Below the pieces are notes generated by a model. The model ran no database searches. It saw only the letters and a list, made by a program, of their open reading frames with translations, and was not told where the DNA came from. A DNA stretch of 64,000 nucleotides from Kribbella soli (GTDB taxonomy: Bacteria > Actinomycetota > Actinomycetes > Propionibacteriales > Kribbellaceae), in the NCBI RefSeq assembly GCF_004331345.1, contig NZ_SJJZ01000001.1, positions 1,178,001-1,242,000 of the forward strand, in the 5' to 3' direction. Each line of letters opens with the position of its first letter. Position 1 is the stretch's first letter. Below are positions 25,578 to 35,398 of the stretch, piece by piece. Made by a program: the position numbers and the translations under genes.

Positions 25578-27887
25578 TCAGTGAAAGCAGGCTGTGGCTG
25601 AGTTGCCGTGGCGTTCGGTCGTGTCGACGACGATGCGCCAACCGCGACCACGCCGACTGACCGTGACGCCGGCATCGGCCTTCGTCAGCAGCAGGTCGGG
25701 CTTGTCCAGGTCGACGGTGACCGAGGTACGGGTCTGCGTCGGATCCGAGATCGCGACCGTTCCTCCGGAGACCACGACCGAGGCCGGGCCGTCGGCGGTG
25801 AGTTCGGCGACGGCGCCTGCCGTCCAGAAGTTGGCCGCCAGGACGTTGCGCAGCCGGACAGCGTGCGCCGTACTGTCGGCCCGCAGTTTCTGGACCGGGA
25901 GCTTGCCGGCGAACGACTTCGTCTCCGCGAGTGTTGCGGTCGGCAACTGCACGTAGAAGTAGCCCTGCCCGGCAGGCGCCGTACCGTGGGCGAACCAGAC
26001 GGTTTGGTACGGCCGGGTCACCGGGGTGTCGGTGCCGTACTTGAGGTTGATCTCCCGCCAGGTCGCGGTCCGGTTCTCGCGCAGCGTCTGGACCGGGGTG
26101 CGATCGGGGAACACGTAGCCGCCGGTGCCCTCGAGGTGACACCAGCCCGGAGCGGCGGTGAAGGTCTCGTCGCCGGTACGCAGCTTGCGGTTCTCGACGA
26201 CTGTCTCGACCGTGCCGTCGCCGGTGATGTCCGACCCGAGGCACACCATCACGTCGTCGATCAGGAACCAGCTCTTCAACGCCCGCAGGTTCGTCCCGTA
26301 CCCGCGCAGATCCATGCCATAGGCACCGATCGTGTGCTGCGGAACCGACACACCACCGACCCAGTCGGCCTCGCTGGTGCTGCGGAAACCGTAGGAGTCG
26401 GCCAGCCGCCGGGTGTCGATGGTTGTCCCCGGCAACCGGTACGGGTCGACCGTCGGCCAGTAGTCGCCCGAGTAGTGACCGAGGTCGTCGTCGTACAGCA
26501 GCACCATCCCGTCGGACAGGTGCCAGCCGTGCAGGTTCTCGGTCTGGATCGACTCGTAGTTGTAGATCCGCGACGAGTACGCGCTCAGTCCGATCGTGAA
26601 CGACGGGCGGTGGTGCGCGACCTTGTCCATCCGCGGGTACTGCTTGTGCAGGACGAGCGGACCGCGAGCCGTTGCCGACGACGCGAGAATGTTCCGGGCC
26701 GCCACGAGCGAGGCCGGATCGGTCACGGTCAGGAAATCCCGGAAAGTATCTTCGGTGATCCACTGCTTGACCAGCGCGGACAGCTGCGCGGCCCGTTCCG
26801 CCGGCGCGGCCGGAATCAGGCGCAACGTGCCCTCGATGATCGTCTGAGTCGGCGCGTGGTTCTGCTTGCTGGGACGGGCGATCTCACGACCGCAGACCGA
26901 TCCCATCAGGTCGCCGCGCACCATCAGCGGGTCGAAGGCGTCGTTGATCCAGCCGTAGATGTTCTCCAGCTCCGGATCGGTGACGGTCCACTCGGTACCG
27001 CCGAGCAGGTAGAGCAGAGAGGAAAGCGTTCCGAGCAGTTCCTTGCCGTACCCGCCGTTGTACGGATGCTTGTAGTGCTGCAGGAATGATCCGTCGCTGT
27101 AGAACCCCTCGCCTGTTCCGTCGACCCGGCCGGGTGCGTCGTTGAACGCGAGCACGCTGTTCGCACCGCTGCCCTCGACGTCACTGATCGCGTCGCGAAC
27201 GCGGACGAGCGCGGCGGTGTCGCCGTCCAGGACTGCGCGGACCGCCACCACGGTGGCGATCCAGACCCGGTTCGCGCCGGTCGCGATCTGGCGGTCGGCG
27301 CGCCACAGGTTCGGATCCGGCGTGTAGTAGTTGATGGCCTGCGTGTACGTCGTACGCACGTCCGCCGGAATCACGTCGTACAGCAGGACCAGCGTGTCGG
27401 CGAAGGCGGAGGCGCCGCCGATCTCCCAGTCGTAGTCGTTGTCGTACCGCGGGAGCGTGGGGCTGTAGCGGTTCGTGTGCATCCATTCGAGGGCGCCGCG
27501 GATATCGTCGGCAACCGACGTGTTTCCTTGGTAGGCCGAGCCGTTCGTGGCCCAGGCGACCGCGATCTGCTTGATCCGGCGGAAGTTCGAGGCGACGTGG
27601 TTGGAAAGCGTTGTACTCGCGAGATCCGGCCAGAGGGTGGTGCGGTTCGCCGAACGGTCGAGGGTGGCGAGCGCGGACTGGGCCAGGCGGTCGACGCGGG
27701 CGATCGCGACGGCGAGGTCCGGGTCGGCGGGGTCGACGGTCGGGCCGCCGGTGAGCAGCGTCTGCCAGCGGAGGCGGAGCTCGTCGGTGGACGCGTCGGC
27801 CCAGGTCGGTGTGGGGAGGGCGAGCAGGGTGGCCCCGCCGATCATTCCGCCGAGCACAGTCCGGCGGCGAAGCGTGAGGTCAGGCAT
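25578..27887 (-). CDS. Secreted polysaccharide lyase family 8
   Basis: A 769-residue protein with a twin-arginine-type signal (RRRTVLGGMIGGATLLALP, cleavage near TWADAS). The N-terminal alpha/alpha toroid carries YDNDYDWEIGGASAFADTLVLL and the catalytic segments TGANRVW (Asn) and DGSFLQHYKHPYNGGYG (His and Tyr). The central and C-terminal beta-sandwich parts follow. Family members cut hyaluronan, chondroitin, xanthan or related uronic-acid polymers by beta-elimination. Substrate specificity cannot be fixed from sequence alone. It is the main extracellular depolymerase of the operon. Confidence 0.92.
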   Translation of the reverse strand: MPDLTLRRRTVLGGMIGGATLLALPTPTWADASTDELRLRWQTLLTGGPTVDPADPDLAVAIARVDRLAQSALATLDRSANRTTLWPDLASTTLSNHVASNFRRIKQIAVAWATNGSAYQGNTSVADDIRGALEWMHTNRYSPTLPRYDNDYDWEIGGASAFADTLVLLYDVIPADVRTTYTQAINYYTPDPNLWRADRQIATGANRVWIATVVAVRAVLDGDTAALVRVRDAISDVEGSGANSVLAFNDAPGRVDGTGEGFYSDGSFLQHYKHPYNGGYGKELLGTLSSLLYLLGGTEWTVTDPELENIYGWINDAFDPLMVRGDLMGSVCGREIARPSKQNHAPTQTIIEGTLRLIPAAPAERAAQLSALVKQWITEDTFRDFLTVTDPASLVAARNILASSATARGPLVLHKQYPRMDKVAHHRPSFTIGLSAYSSRIYNYESIQTENLHGWHLSDGMVLLYDDDLGHYSGDYWPTVDPYRLPGTTIDTRRLADSYGFRSTSEADWVGGVSVPQHTIGAYGMDLRGYGTNLRALKSWFLIDDVMVCLGSDITGDGTVETVVENRKLRTGDETFTAAPGWCHLEGTGGYVFPDRTPVQTLRENRTATWREINLKYGTDTPVTRPYQTVWFAHGTAPAGQGYFYVQLPTATLAETKSFAGKLPVQKLRADSTAHAVRLRNVLAANFWTAGAVAELTADGPASVVVSGGTVAISDPTQTRTSVTVDLDKPDLLLTKADAGVTVSRRGRGWRIVVDTTERHGNSATACFH

Positions 27888-27897
27888 GTGAGTCCTC

Positions 27898-29124
27898 TCA
27901 GAGGGCTAGGGCGATCGCCTTTGCGCCGGCGGAGTTGGGGTGGAGGCCGTCGCCGCTGTTGAAGTCGGGGCGGAGCCGACCGGGATCGGCCGGGTCGCGG
28001 AGCGCGGCGTCGACGTCGAGTAGGCGATCGAAGAGACGTTCTTGCCGGAGTACGGCGTTGACGTCGTTGCGGACCTGGTCGAGTGCGTCGGTGTAGCGGA
28101 TCCAGCCCTTGAACGGGCCGATGGTCGCGCCGATCACCTCGAGGTCGTGGTCGTGCGCACGGCGTACCAACTGCTCGTAGGCGTCGAGGATGCGCGTCGG
28201 GTCGGTCTGGCTGGGTGGTTGCTGGATGTCGTTGATGCCCAGGAACATCACCAGCGTCCCGACGTTCGGCAGGCCGAGTACGTCGCGGTCGAACCTGGAC
28301 TGCCCGCCGGGCCCGAAGCGGGCGTCGTCGAGCAGAACACGGTTTCCGCTGATCCCGAGGTTCGCGACCGCGGGGCGCCGACGGAACCGCGCGGCGTACT
28401 GGTCGGGCCAGCGGAGGTTGGCGTTGTCCGGCGTGCCGACGCCTTCGGTGATCGAGTCGCCGAGGACCGCGACCACCTGACGTCCGGCCGTCGGCACGTC
28501 GACGCCGTTGAGCAGGAACACCGAGTTCGTGGCGCGATCCCCGATGTAGCCGGTCGCATGCGCGTTCCGGTGGAAACTCAGCGGGCCGGTGGGACCTGGC
28601 AGGTACATGTTCACCACCAGATCCCCGCCATCCGGCAGGACCAGCCCTACCGGATCACTCACCACGGTCGCCCCCGCGGCCAGCACCACATCCTTCTCAC
28701 CGCCGAACAACACCGGCTTCGCATTCGCCGTCACCGACCCCACGACAACAGGCGCAGAACCAAACGGATTCGCAAACCGCAACCGAACCGCAGGCCTTCC
28801 CGCGCCGCCGGCCACGGTCGCACCACCAACCGCCGCACCCTCGCCCGTCCCAGACGTGGTGCCGGCGGAGAGTCGGAGCTTGTATCGGAGAGTGGTGTCG
28901 GTGAAGCCACCCGTTGCGTCAGCGTCCGCGGCGGTGGGAGCGGTCTGCGCAGTCGCCCAACTCGCAGCCCACTGGAGCCGCGCCGAGGCCGCCGTTGTCT
29001 GGCCTGAAGTTGCGTCGGCGGTTGCGTCAGCCGAGGCTGCCTCGCTTGCCGTGCTGCCGAGGACGCCACCCAGCACTCCACCGGCTGTCCCGCCGAGGAT
29101 CGATCGGCGCGACACCTCACCCAT
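27898..29124 (-). CDS. Secreted SGNH/GDSL hydrolase (esterase)
   Basis: The protein has 408 residues from ATG 29124, overlapping the upstream stop by one base. A Tat-type signal (SRRSILGGTAGGVLGGVLGSTASEAASA) is followed by an Ala/Thr-rich linker and an N-terminal beta domain. The SGNH blocks are AVLGDSITEG (Ser), NLGISGNRVL (Gly), MFLGINDI (Asn) and DGLHPN (Asp and His). Relatives are carbohydrate deacetylases such as rhamnogalacturonan acetylesterases. In this operon it probably removes acetyl groups before the lyase acts. Confidence 0.92.
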   Translation of the reverse strand: MGEVSRRSILGGTAGGVLGGVLGSTASEAASADATADATSGQTTAASARLQWAASWATAQTAPTAADADATGGFTDTTLRYKLRLSAGTTSGTGEGAAVGGATVAGGAGRPAVRLRFANPFGSAPVVVGSVTANAKPVLFGGEKDVVLAAGATVVSDPVGLVLPDGGDLVVNMYLPGPTGPLSFHRNAHATGYIGDRATNSVFLLNGVDVPTAGRQVVAVLGDSITEGVGTPDNANLRWPDQYAARFRRRPAVANLGISGNRVLLDDARFGPGGQSRFDRDVLGLPNVGTLVMFLGINDIQQPPSQTDPTRILDAYEQLVRRAHDHDLEVIGATIGPFKGWIRYTDALDQVRNDVNAVLRQERLFDRLLDVDAALRDPADPGRLRPDFNSGDGLHPNSAGAKAIALAL

Positions 29125-30176
29125 CAGCAGGCCGCCGTGGGGTTGAAGTTGGCGCCGTAGGTGCCGACGGAATCTCCGCCGGTGTTTCCGGACATGGTGT
29201 TTCCGCACACCTGCCCCTGCGGCGTGCGCATGAACTTGACGCCGCCCGACGCGTTGTTCTTGATCGTGTTTCCGTAAACGCTGTTGTCGACACCATCGGT
29301 TTCCGTGTCGCCGCCGAGACGGACGCCGGCGCCGGTGTTGTCGTGGATCGTGTTGTAGCGGAACGTGTTTCCGTTGCCCCGGGCGTCCAGCCCGCCCGAG
29401 CTCGAGTCCTTCTGCTGACTGCAGTCGTTGTGCTCGACCACGTTCGCGGTGGAGTTCTCCTTCACGTCGACACACTCGTTGCCGTACGTCGCGATCGTGT
29501 TGTCATGGATGTGGTTGTTCCGGCTGCGGTCCGCTTGGGCGTCCGGCGCACCGTTCTCGCCCTGCTGCTCCGGCGCGGTCCCGAGATAGATCCCCTCGCC
29601 GTTCTTCCCACCGTCGTTGAACTTGAAGTCGTACACCCCGCACGGACCGACCGTGTTGTCGTATACGTCGGCGTTCGTGATCAGGTACCGCAGCCGCAGG
29701 CACTCCCCACCCGCGTTCTTCAACTGCATGTTCCGGATCGTCAACGTGCCCACGCCGTCACCAGGCGACGTGCTCATCACGTACACGAGCTTGTCCCGGT
29801 ACCCGTCCTTGCTCGACGACGACCCGAACAGCCCGTCGATCGTGAACCCGTCCAGCGTCACGCTGTCGTGCTGGATCTGGAAGATGCGCGAGTTTCCGGC
29901 GCCTTTCACGACCGCGGTCGACGGGCCGGTGATCGTGACACCGGATCTGATCGTCACCGCGTCCTGGAGATAGGTGCCGGAGGCAAGATGTACGGTCGCC
30001 CCGCGTGGCGCGGTATCAAGCGCTTTCTGGATGGTCGCGAACGCCGTACCGGTCGACGTACCGGAGTTCGCGTCGCTGCCGGTGGTGGCGACGTAGTAGT
30101 CGGTCGCGGCATGCGCCGGGACCGCGGGCATCGCCAGCGCGGCGCCGAGAAGCAGGATCGGGACAGCTCGGGACAT
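29124..30176 (-). CDS. Secreted right-handed beta-helix protein (lyase-like)
   Basis: The protein has 350 residues from ATG 30176, with AGGAGG 9 bases upstream; the longer open frame upstream is Arg-rich and not coding-like. The signal peptide is MSRAVPILLLGAALAMPAVPAHA. DYYVATTGSDANSGTSTGTAFATIQKALDTAPRGATVHL is the classical DUF1565 opening of parallel beta-helix polysaccharide lyases and hydrolases. Repeated coils follow (NNHIHDNTIATYGNECVDVKEN, NTFRYNTIHDNTGAGVRLGG). It probably binds or cleaves pectin-like or other uronate polymers; PL9 or PL1-like activity is possible but unproven. Confidence 0.88.
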   Translation of the reverse strand: MSRAVPILLLGAALAMPAVPAHAATDYYVATTGSDANSGTSTGTAFATIQKALDTAPRGATVHLASGTYLQDAVTIRSGVTITGPSTAVVKGAGNSRIFQIQHDSVTLDGFTIDGLFGSSSSKDGYRDKLVYVMSTSPGDGVGTLTIRNMQLKNAGGECLRLRYLITNADVYDNTVGPCGVYDFKFNDGGKNGEGIYLGTAPEQQGENGAPDAQADRSRNNHIHDNTIATYGNECVDVKENSTANVVEHNDCSQQKDSSSGGLDARGNGNTFRYNTIHDNTGAGVRLGGDTETDGVDNSVYGNTIKNNASGGVKFMRTPQGQVCGNTMSGNTGGDSVGTYGANFNPTAAC

Positions 30177-30220
30177 GGTGGTCCTCCTGGTTTGGGCGGT
30201 TTGCTGCCTATGAGTGCTGT

Positions 30221-30904
30221 CTAGGAGTGGTCGGCGACGAGTAGGCCGGCCAGAACCGGAACTGTGGTGCCGAGGAGTAGGGGACCTGCTGGTACGACGA
30301 GTGAGAAGACCGGTGCGGCGACGGCGGCACCGAGGAGTGCGGTGCCGCGCGGTACGGAGGTGAAGGCGAGACGGAACGCCGTACGACGCCAATCGGCCGC
30401 TGATCCGGATGGGTCGCGGCCCGCGGCGACCGCGAGCGCGAGGTGATAGGTGACCGCGGCGGCGACCAGACCGACGTGGATCATGAACAGGGTCAGGACG
30501 AGCGGCCCGGACCGGCCGGACAGGAACGACAAGTTGCTGGCGGCAATCACTGCTGCGATGGTCATCAGCACCGAGTGCGGGAGCAGCGGACGCCAGTACT
30601 TGCGCCAGCCGACGAACACGCCGGTGAAACAGCGCGCGTCACCGTCGGTCCGCCACCGATTGAGCGCGAACCCGACCGCCGCCAGCGCCGGCAACCACGT
30701 CACAATCCCCAAGCACAGGATCGTGAACGCCGCCCCCGCCGCTGCCGGATTCGCGACCCACCCCAACCAGTCCAGCGCCCGCCGACCAAACCCCGCCCGC
30801 TCCCGCCGACTAGCCCCCGCCTCCTCCCGCCGGCTAACTCCCGCCCCGTCCCGCCGGCCCGAACCCGCGCCGTGGACCGGGCCGCGGGCCGCGGGGCGGG
30901 TCAT
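30221..30904 (-). CDS. DUF624 (YesL-like) integral membrane protein
   Basis: This protein has 227 residues: an unusually basic, repetitive N-terminus (about 40 residues of Arg/Gly/Ala with three ASRRE/AGASRRE-like units), then five membrane segments. WLGWVANPAAAGAAFTILCLGIVTWLPALAAVGFALNRW and CFTGVFVGWRKYWRP match the DUF624/YesL pattern. Members sit next to sugar transporters and glycan lyases (YesL in the Bacillus rhamnogalacturonan cluster), but their role is unknown. The ATG overlaps the heparinase stop (ATGA). Confidence 0.75.
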   Translation of the reverse strand: MTRPAARGPVHGAGSGRRDGAGVSRREEAGASRRERAGFGRRALDWLGWVANPAAAGAAFTILCLGIVTWLPALAAVGFALNRWRTDGDARCFTGVFVGWRKYWRPLLPHSVLMTIAAVIAASNLSFLSGRSGPLVLTLFMIHVGLVAAAVTYHLALAVAAGRDPSGSAADWRRTAFRLAFTSVPRGTALLGAAVAAPVFSLVVPAGPLLLGTTVPVLAGLLVADHS

Positions 30905-32880
30905 AGGGTGACCGTCCTGTCTGCGGTGCGGATGATGGCGCGGACCGCCACGCCATCACAATCGGCTCGCTGCGGGTCGTCGCCCGCTCCGAGCGCCGCA
31001 TCGGCGGCAATTCTGATGGCCTGGGCGTCCAGGGCTCCTTCGTCGTCGGCGAGCAGCACGGTCTCGTCGTCAAAGGCGACGCCGAAGCCGCGGGCAAGGT
31101 CGAGTCGGCGAGCCGTCGGCGGGGTCGGGTGAAGGGCGGAGGTCGGTTCGATCGTGGTGAGGAGGGTTGCGGTCGTCGATTGGTGGACGGTGGCGCGGAG
31201 GGTGTGCATAGTGCGAGTGAGGCGGAGGCTCGGTGTGCTGGACGTCGGGTTGGCCTCGACCTCGGTCACCGCGGACTCCACGGTCAGCGGGGTGTGGAAG
31301 CGGACCCAGGCCTGCGCGGACCCGGACCGCAGCGCGATCTCGTCGGCGTACTCGATCGGCCAGTCGGCGTGGAGCAGGAGGGTCCAGTCACGCGGAGAGT
31401 CGGCCGCGCAGCGATCCAGCAGGACGAGCCGTCCGGCCGGGGTGAAGACCAGCGTCCGGTCGAGCCGCGTGATACCCAGTTCGGGCGGGTACATCGCCGC
31501 GATCTGCGCGGTGGCGTGCGCCATCCCGTCGACCGCGTGGACGTCGACCATCCGCGCCTGGCGCTCGTACGGAATCCCTTTGTAGACGTGGTATCGGTCC
31601 TCGTCGGCGTACCCGAAGCCGTCGACCAGGATCAGGTTGTGGTCCCCCGCCCGCTTGCGGTTGCTGTACCCCTCGTCCACGGCCAGGAACGCGCCCCGCG
31701 ACGTCAGCACGAACGATCCCGAGTCGGGATGATGATGCCCGGCGCTCAACGTGTCCCACCCGCGCTCACGGTCCAGCCGGTGCGACGTCTCCCAGGCCTG
31801 GTGCCCGCCGCCCGGCGCCGCCTTGAACGACACCATCGTTGCCTCGTCGTCCCATCCGGTCCGCGCCGTGACGAGGCCGAGGTCCGGAAAGTACGCGGAC
31901 AGCGGCGCGGTCTTCGCGGGATCGACCGGCGGCAGCGAGTCGTCGTACCAGAGCAGCTCGAGGTACGCCTCCGGCATGACGCCCGGCTTCACGCCGCTCG
32001 CGTACGCCTCCCGCCAGAAGAAACGTTCGGAAACGAGGTCCGCCAGCCACTGCGCCTCACCGATCCGGTACGCGGACGCGAGTTTCCGGTACAGCGCGAC
32101 GCTGTGTCCGCTCCGCCGGTCGTGGCAGTCGCCGTGGTCGATGTTCTCCTCGAATCCCGGCGCGCACTGCTGCAGCCGGTAGGAAAACGTGTTCGCCAGG
32201 AACCGGCAGCGCTCCCACCAGTCGAGCCCTTCCTGGACCTGCAACAGATCCAGGTACGTCGCGAGCCACGGAACGCCGTACCGCCAATAGACGACGCCCT
32301 CCATGTCCGACCCGTCCGCCGGCAGCAACTCGATGACTGTCTCGAAGTTCCGCCGGGCGCGGTCGGTCCACTCGGTGCGGCCCAACGCGTACCCGGCCGC
32401 GGCGAGCCCGGTGTAGCAGATCCAGTTGTGGTTCTGCCAGTACGACGAACTCCACCACGAGCCCTCGGACTCGACGGCGAACTCGTACAGCCGCGATCCC
32501 TGCAACTCCAGCTTGGCGCGCAACTCGTCGGCCAGCTCGAAGTCGTCGCCGAGCCAGGTGGACGCGAGGGACAAGCCGTGCAGCAGCCAGCCGGCGTCGA
32601 GATCGTGGTCCGGCAGGTGCGCCTTGCCCCAGTGGGGGAAACCGATTGCGGCCGAGATCCAGCGGGCCGCCTCGGAGCGGTAGCCCTCGTTGCCGGTCAG
32701 GCGGTAGGCCAGCGCGAGGTTCGCGGCGGCCGGGCCGAAGTACGTGATGCTCGCGGACGGGTGCTCGGTCGGCGGGGTCTGCGTCCGGTACCAGTCGCAC
32801 TGCTCCCGCAACCGCCGCCACTGCGCGGCATACCGCCCGTCGAGACCGTCGCGCACCTCCGCGAGCCGATCGTCGAACAT
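30901..32880 (-). CDS. Heparinase II/III-like protein (cytoplasmic)
   Basis: The protein has 659 residues from ATG 32880, which follows GGAGGA by 5 bases and overlaps the preceding stop by one base (TGATG). There is no signal peptide. The alpha/alpha-toroid part carries WSSSYWQNHNWICYTGLAAAGYALG; the beta-sandwich part carries LSAGHHHPDSGSFVLTSRGAFLAVDEGYSNR, the histidine-rich heparinase II/III motif. It presumably cleaves imported unsaturated or uronate-containing oligosaccharides. A second member of the family lies directly upstream. Confidence 0.9.
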   Translation of the reverse strand: MFDDRLAEVRDGLDGRYAAQWRRLREQCDWYRTQTPPTEHPSASITYFGPAAANLALAYRLTGNEGYRSEAARWISAAIGFPHWGKAHLPDHDLDAGWLLHGLSLASTWLGDDFELADELRAKLELQGSRLYEFAVESEGSWWSSSYWQNHNWICYTGLAAAGYALGRTEWTDRARRNFETVIELLPADGSDMEGVVYWRYGVPWLATYLDLLQVQEGLDWWERCRFLANTFSYRLQQCAPGFEENIDHGDCHDRRSGHSVALYRKLASAYRIGEAQWLADLVSERFFWREAYASGVKPGVMPEAYLELLWYDDSLPPVDPAKTAPLSAYFPDLGLVTARTGWDDEATMVSFKAAPGGGHQAWETSHRLDRERGWDTLSAGHHHPDSGSFVLTSRGAFLAVDEGYSNRKRAGDHNLILVDGFGYADEDRYHVYKGIPYERQARMVDVHAVDGMAHATAQIAAMYPPELGITRLDRTLVFTPAGRLVLLDRCAADSPRDWTLLLHADWPIEYADEIALRSGSAQAWVRFHTPLTVESAVTEVEANPTSSTPSLRLTRTMHTLRATVHQSTTATLLTTIEPTSALHPTPPTARRLDLARGFGVAFDDETVLLADDEGALDAQAIRIAADAALGAGDDPQRADCDGVAVRAIIRTADRTVTL

Positions 32881-34601
32881 CACAGTCCTCCGATCGAGTG
32901 CTCATGCCCGTCGACCGTGATCACGTCCCCTGTCAGCTGCACGTCGACGGGCGTCGTCGAGTAGACGGAGCAGTACGTCGCGGCCGCGCCGACAACTGTC
33001 CAGTCGAGCCAGGTCCGCACCCGCTGCGGATCATCAGCCGGCCCGGCACCCGGCCGAGCCACCGGCACAGCGTCACCGGACGCGTGGTAGCCGTACAGCG
33101 TCTCGTCGCCGCCCCAGATTGTCCGGACCACATCCGGCCCGACCTCCACGGTCAGCTCGACATCCGGCCGGAACTGCAGCACGATCTCACGCTCACGATC
33201 CGCCGCCACCCGGACGACATCCACCAGGTAGTTGTCTCCAGCAATCAGTTTTCGGGTCGCCCGTACGCCGTCGTACCAGCCGTCGACGGTGGCCGTCACC
33301 GAGTCCTCGTCGTGCGTCAACTGGCCCGTTGCCTCGGCGGGCTCGAGGTTGTCGATGCGGATCGTCGGGTGTGCGGTGACGGACTTGTAGTGGGCGCGCC
33401 ACTGGGAATGTCCGTACGGAACCTGCCCAGGATCGGGTTGCCACGGCGTAGTTGCGCCGTACAGGTAGAGCGCGAGCTTGTCGTGGTGCCCGTGGGAGCC
33501 ACCGTGCGGTCCGTGGTCGAGGATCGCGTGGATCCCGGGCACACGAATCACCGCATAGGTGGAACCGAGGTGTGCGCCCTGGAACGAAGTGAGCGCCGAG
33601 GTGCGAGGTGGGCCGCCGAACCATCCGGTAAGTCTGTCCTCCAGCCCGTCGTACTCCGGGCCGACCTCTGCAAGTGCTCGAGCGGCGACGGCATCCAGGC
33701 CGTGAGCGGTTGTGAACTGGCGGGCCAGCGCGACGATCTCCAACCACTCCAGCGCCAGCGGCACCCGGAGGTACGGGCCGTCGTGGAGGGCCGGGAGAAT
33801 ACCGCCGTCAGTGGCGATCGAGGCGAGGGCCGCGATCATCTTCTCCAGGCGGTCAGGCACCAAGGACGGGTCGACGCCGCGCAGGCTCAGTAGGTAAGCG
33901 CGGAGCACGAAGCCGTGGTAGTACGTGCTGGCTTCCCACTCCCAGCCGTCTTCGCCGGTCGCCGTCTCCAGATGCGCGAACTGCCCGTGCTCGCCGGTCA
34001 ACCACTCCTTCTCACCGGACCACACCTCGCCCCGAACGGCAGCAGCCGCCTGGCTCACCGTCGTACCGAGCGCGTTGAACCACGCCGTGTAGTTCGACGA
34101 GAACTTGTCCTGGGCAACCATCGCGTCGCGCGCCCGCTGCGCCCCGGCAACCATGTCATCGAGCATCGGCAATGTCTCACGCAGCTCGGCGCGTCCAGCC
34201 AGGTTCAGGATCGAGTGCGCGATCGGCACGCCCCACACCGCATCCGTGAGTGCCTGGTGGAAGAGCCGCCCGCGCTGCATCCACCCCTGCGCCTGCTCGT
34301 GCTCCCCCGCCTTCGTGAGGTCCGAATACAACCGCGCGTACGACGTGAGCAGGTCAGTCCCACCGCCGTCGTACGAGAGCAACCGGATCCGCCGTGCCCA
34401 GAAGTGATGCGCGAGCACGGTCCACGCGCCGCGCACCGCAGGGGTGTCGACCCGGCAACCGTAGGAACACGGCACCCCGCCCGCCGGAAAGTTTCCGGAA
34501 TCGAATCCGACGTGCGCCAGCTCGACACCGTGCGCCGGGCACACGTACTCGTGCCACCAGCCACCGCGTTCCGTCGGCGGATTTCCGTTTAACGCGGCCA
34601 C
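32880..34601 (-). CDS. Heparinase II/III family protein
   Basis: The protein has 573 residues. GTG 34601 is the first start that keeps the conserved opening WWHEYVCPAHGVELAH; it overlaps the SDR gene by 13 bases. The N-terminal toroid includes DKFSSNYTAWFNALGTTVSQAAAAV; the C-terminal part has AILDHGPHGGSHGHHDKLALYLYG, the family's His/Asn-type active-site stretch. It lacks a signal peptide. Together with the following 659-residue paralogue it suggests stepwise intracellular degradation of an uronate oligosaccharide. Confidence 0.88.
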   Translation of the reverse strand: MAALNGNPPTERGGWWHEYVCPAHGVELAHVGFDSGNFPAGGVPCSYGCRVDTPAVRGAWTVLAHHFWARRIRLLSYDGGGTDLLTSYARLYSDLTKAGEHEQAQGWMQRGRLFHQALTDAVWGVPIAHSILNLAGRAELRETLPMLDDMVAGAQRARDAMVAQDKFSSNYTAWFNALGTTVSQAAAAVRGEVWSGEKEWLTGEHGQFAHLETATGEDGWEWEASTYYHGFVLRAYLLSLRGVDPSLVPDRLEKMIAALASIATDGGILPALHDGPYLRVPLALEWLEIVALARQFTTAHGLDAVAARALAEVGPEYDGLEDRLTGWFGGPPRTSALTSFQGAHLGSTYAVIRVPGIHAILDHGPHGGSHGHHDKLALYLYGATTPWQPDPGQVPYGHSQWRAHYKSVTAHPTIRIDNLEPAEATGQLTHDEDSVTATVDGWYDGVRATRKLIAGDNYLVDVVRVAADREREIVLQFRPDVELTVEVGPDVVRTIWGGDETLYGYHASGDAVPVARPGAGPADDPQRVRTWLDWTVVGAAATYCSVYSTTPVDVQLTGDVITVDGHEHSIGGL

Positions 34602-35353
34602 GTGCCACCGTCGATGTCGATGGTGATCCCGGTCAGGTACCCGGACGCCGGCAGCGCCAGGAACCGGACCGCGTTCGCCACGTCCTCGACCTGCCCGGCG
34701 CGGCCGATCGGCGTGCCCGCGACCATGTTCGCCTGCGCCGCGGTGGTGGAAAACGTTTGATGGAACGCGGTCTCGGCGATGTACCCGGGCGCGACCGAGT
34801 TGACCGTGATCCCCTGCGGCCCGAGCTCCTTCGCCAGGCCCTTGGTGAACCCGCGGACCCCGGCCTTCGCCGCCGCGTAGATCACCGACCCGGGACCTCC
34901 GCCGTTGTGTGCGGCGAGCGAGGCCATCGTGATGATCCGCGGGTTCGCGGACTGCGTGAGGTGCGGAATCGCGGCCCGGGTGGTGCGGAACGTCGCCCCC
35001 AGGTTCACGTCCACGACCTGCTGGAAGTGCTCGTCGGTCATCTCCTCGACCTTGACCCGCCCGATCAGATGACCGGCGTTGCAGACCAGGACATCGAGTC
35101 CGCCGAGGAAACCGGCCGTTTCGTCGAGCAGCCGGTCGACGTCCGCCGTACTCGTCACGTCGGCACCGACCGCAATCGCCTTCCGACCGAGCTCCTCGAT
35201 GTCGGAAACGGTCTGCGCGGCCGCGGCGGCGGACTTTCCGTAGTGCACCACCACGTCCGCCCCGGCCGCCGCCAGGCCGAGCGCGATCCCGCGGCCGATG
35301 CCGTGCCCGGCACCGGTCACCAGCGCGCGCGTCCCCTGCAGTTCCCCGGTCAT
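34589..35353 (-). CDS. Short-chain dehydrogenase/reductase
   Basis: I choose ATG 35353 (254 residues) because AAGGGA lies 8 bases upstream; an in-frame ATG 21 bases earlier has no ribosome site. The cofactor loop is TGAGHGIGRGIA, then NAG in VLVCNAGHL, the catalytic YAAAK and PGYI. It is a classical FabG/KduD-like enzyme. Beside uronate lyases a role in reducing a 3-deoxy keto-uronate (KduD-type) is plausible, but not shown by the sequence. Confidence 0.88.
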   Translation of the reverse strand: MTGELQGTRALVTGAGHGIGRGIALGLAAAGADVVVHYGKSAAAAAQTVSDIEELGRKAIAVGADVTSTADVDRLLDETAGFLGGLDVLVCNAGHLIGRVKVEEMTDEHFQQVVDVNLGATFRTTRAAIPHLTQSANPRIITMASLAAHNGGGPGSVIYAAAKAGVRGFTKGLAKELGPQGITVNSVAPGYIAETAFHQTFSTTAAQANMVAGTPIGRAGQVEDVANAVRFLALPASGYLTGITIDIDGGTWPR

Positions 35354-35398
35354 AGAAACAGTCCCTTCGGTCATTGTCAGCTCAGTGTCAGGTGAGTG

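Noticed and set aside
25575..25587. CTTTCAGTGAAAG palindrome between CE7 and PL8 genes as operator
   Set aside because: It lies inside an operon at the end of the PL8 gene, is short and could arise by chance.
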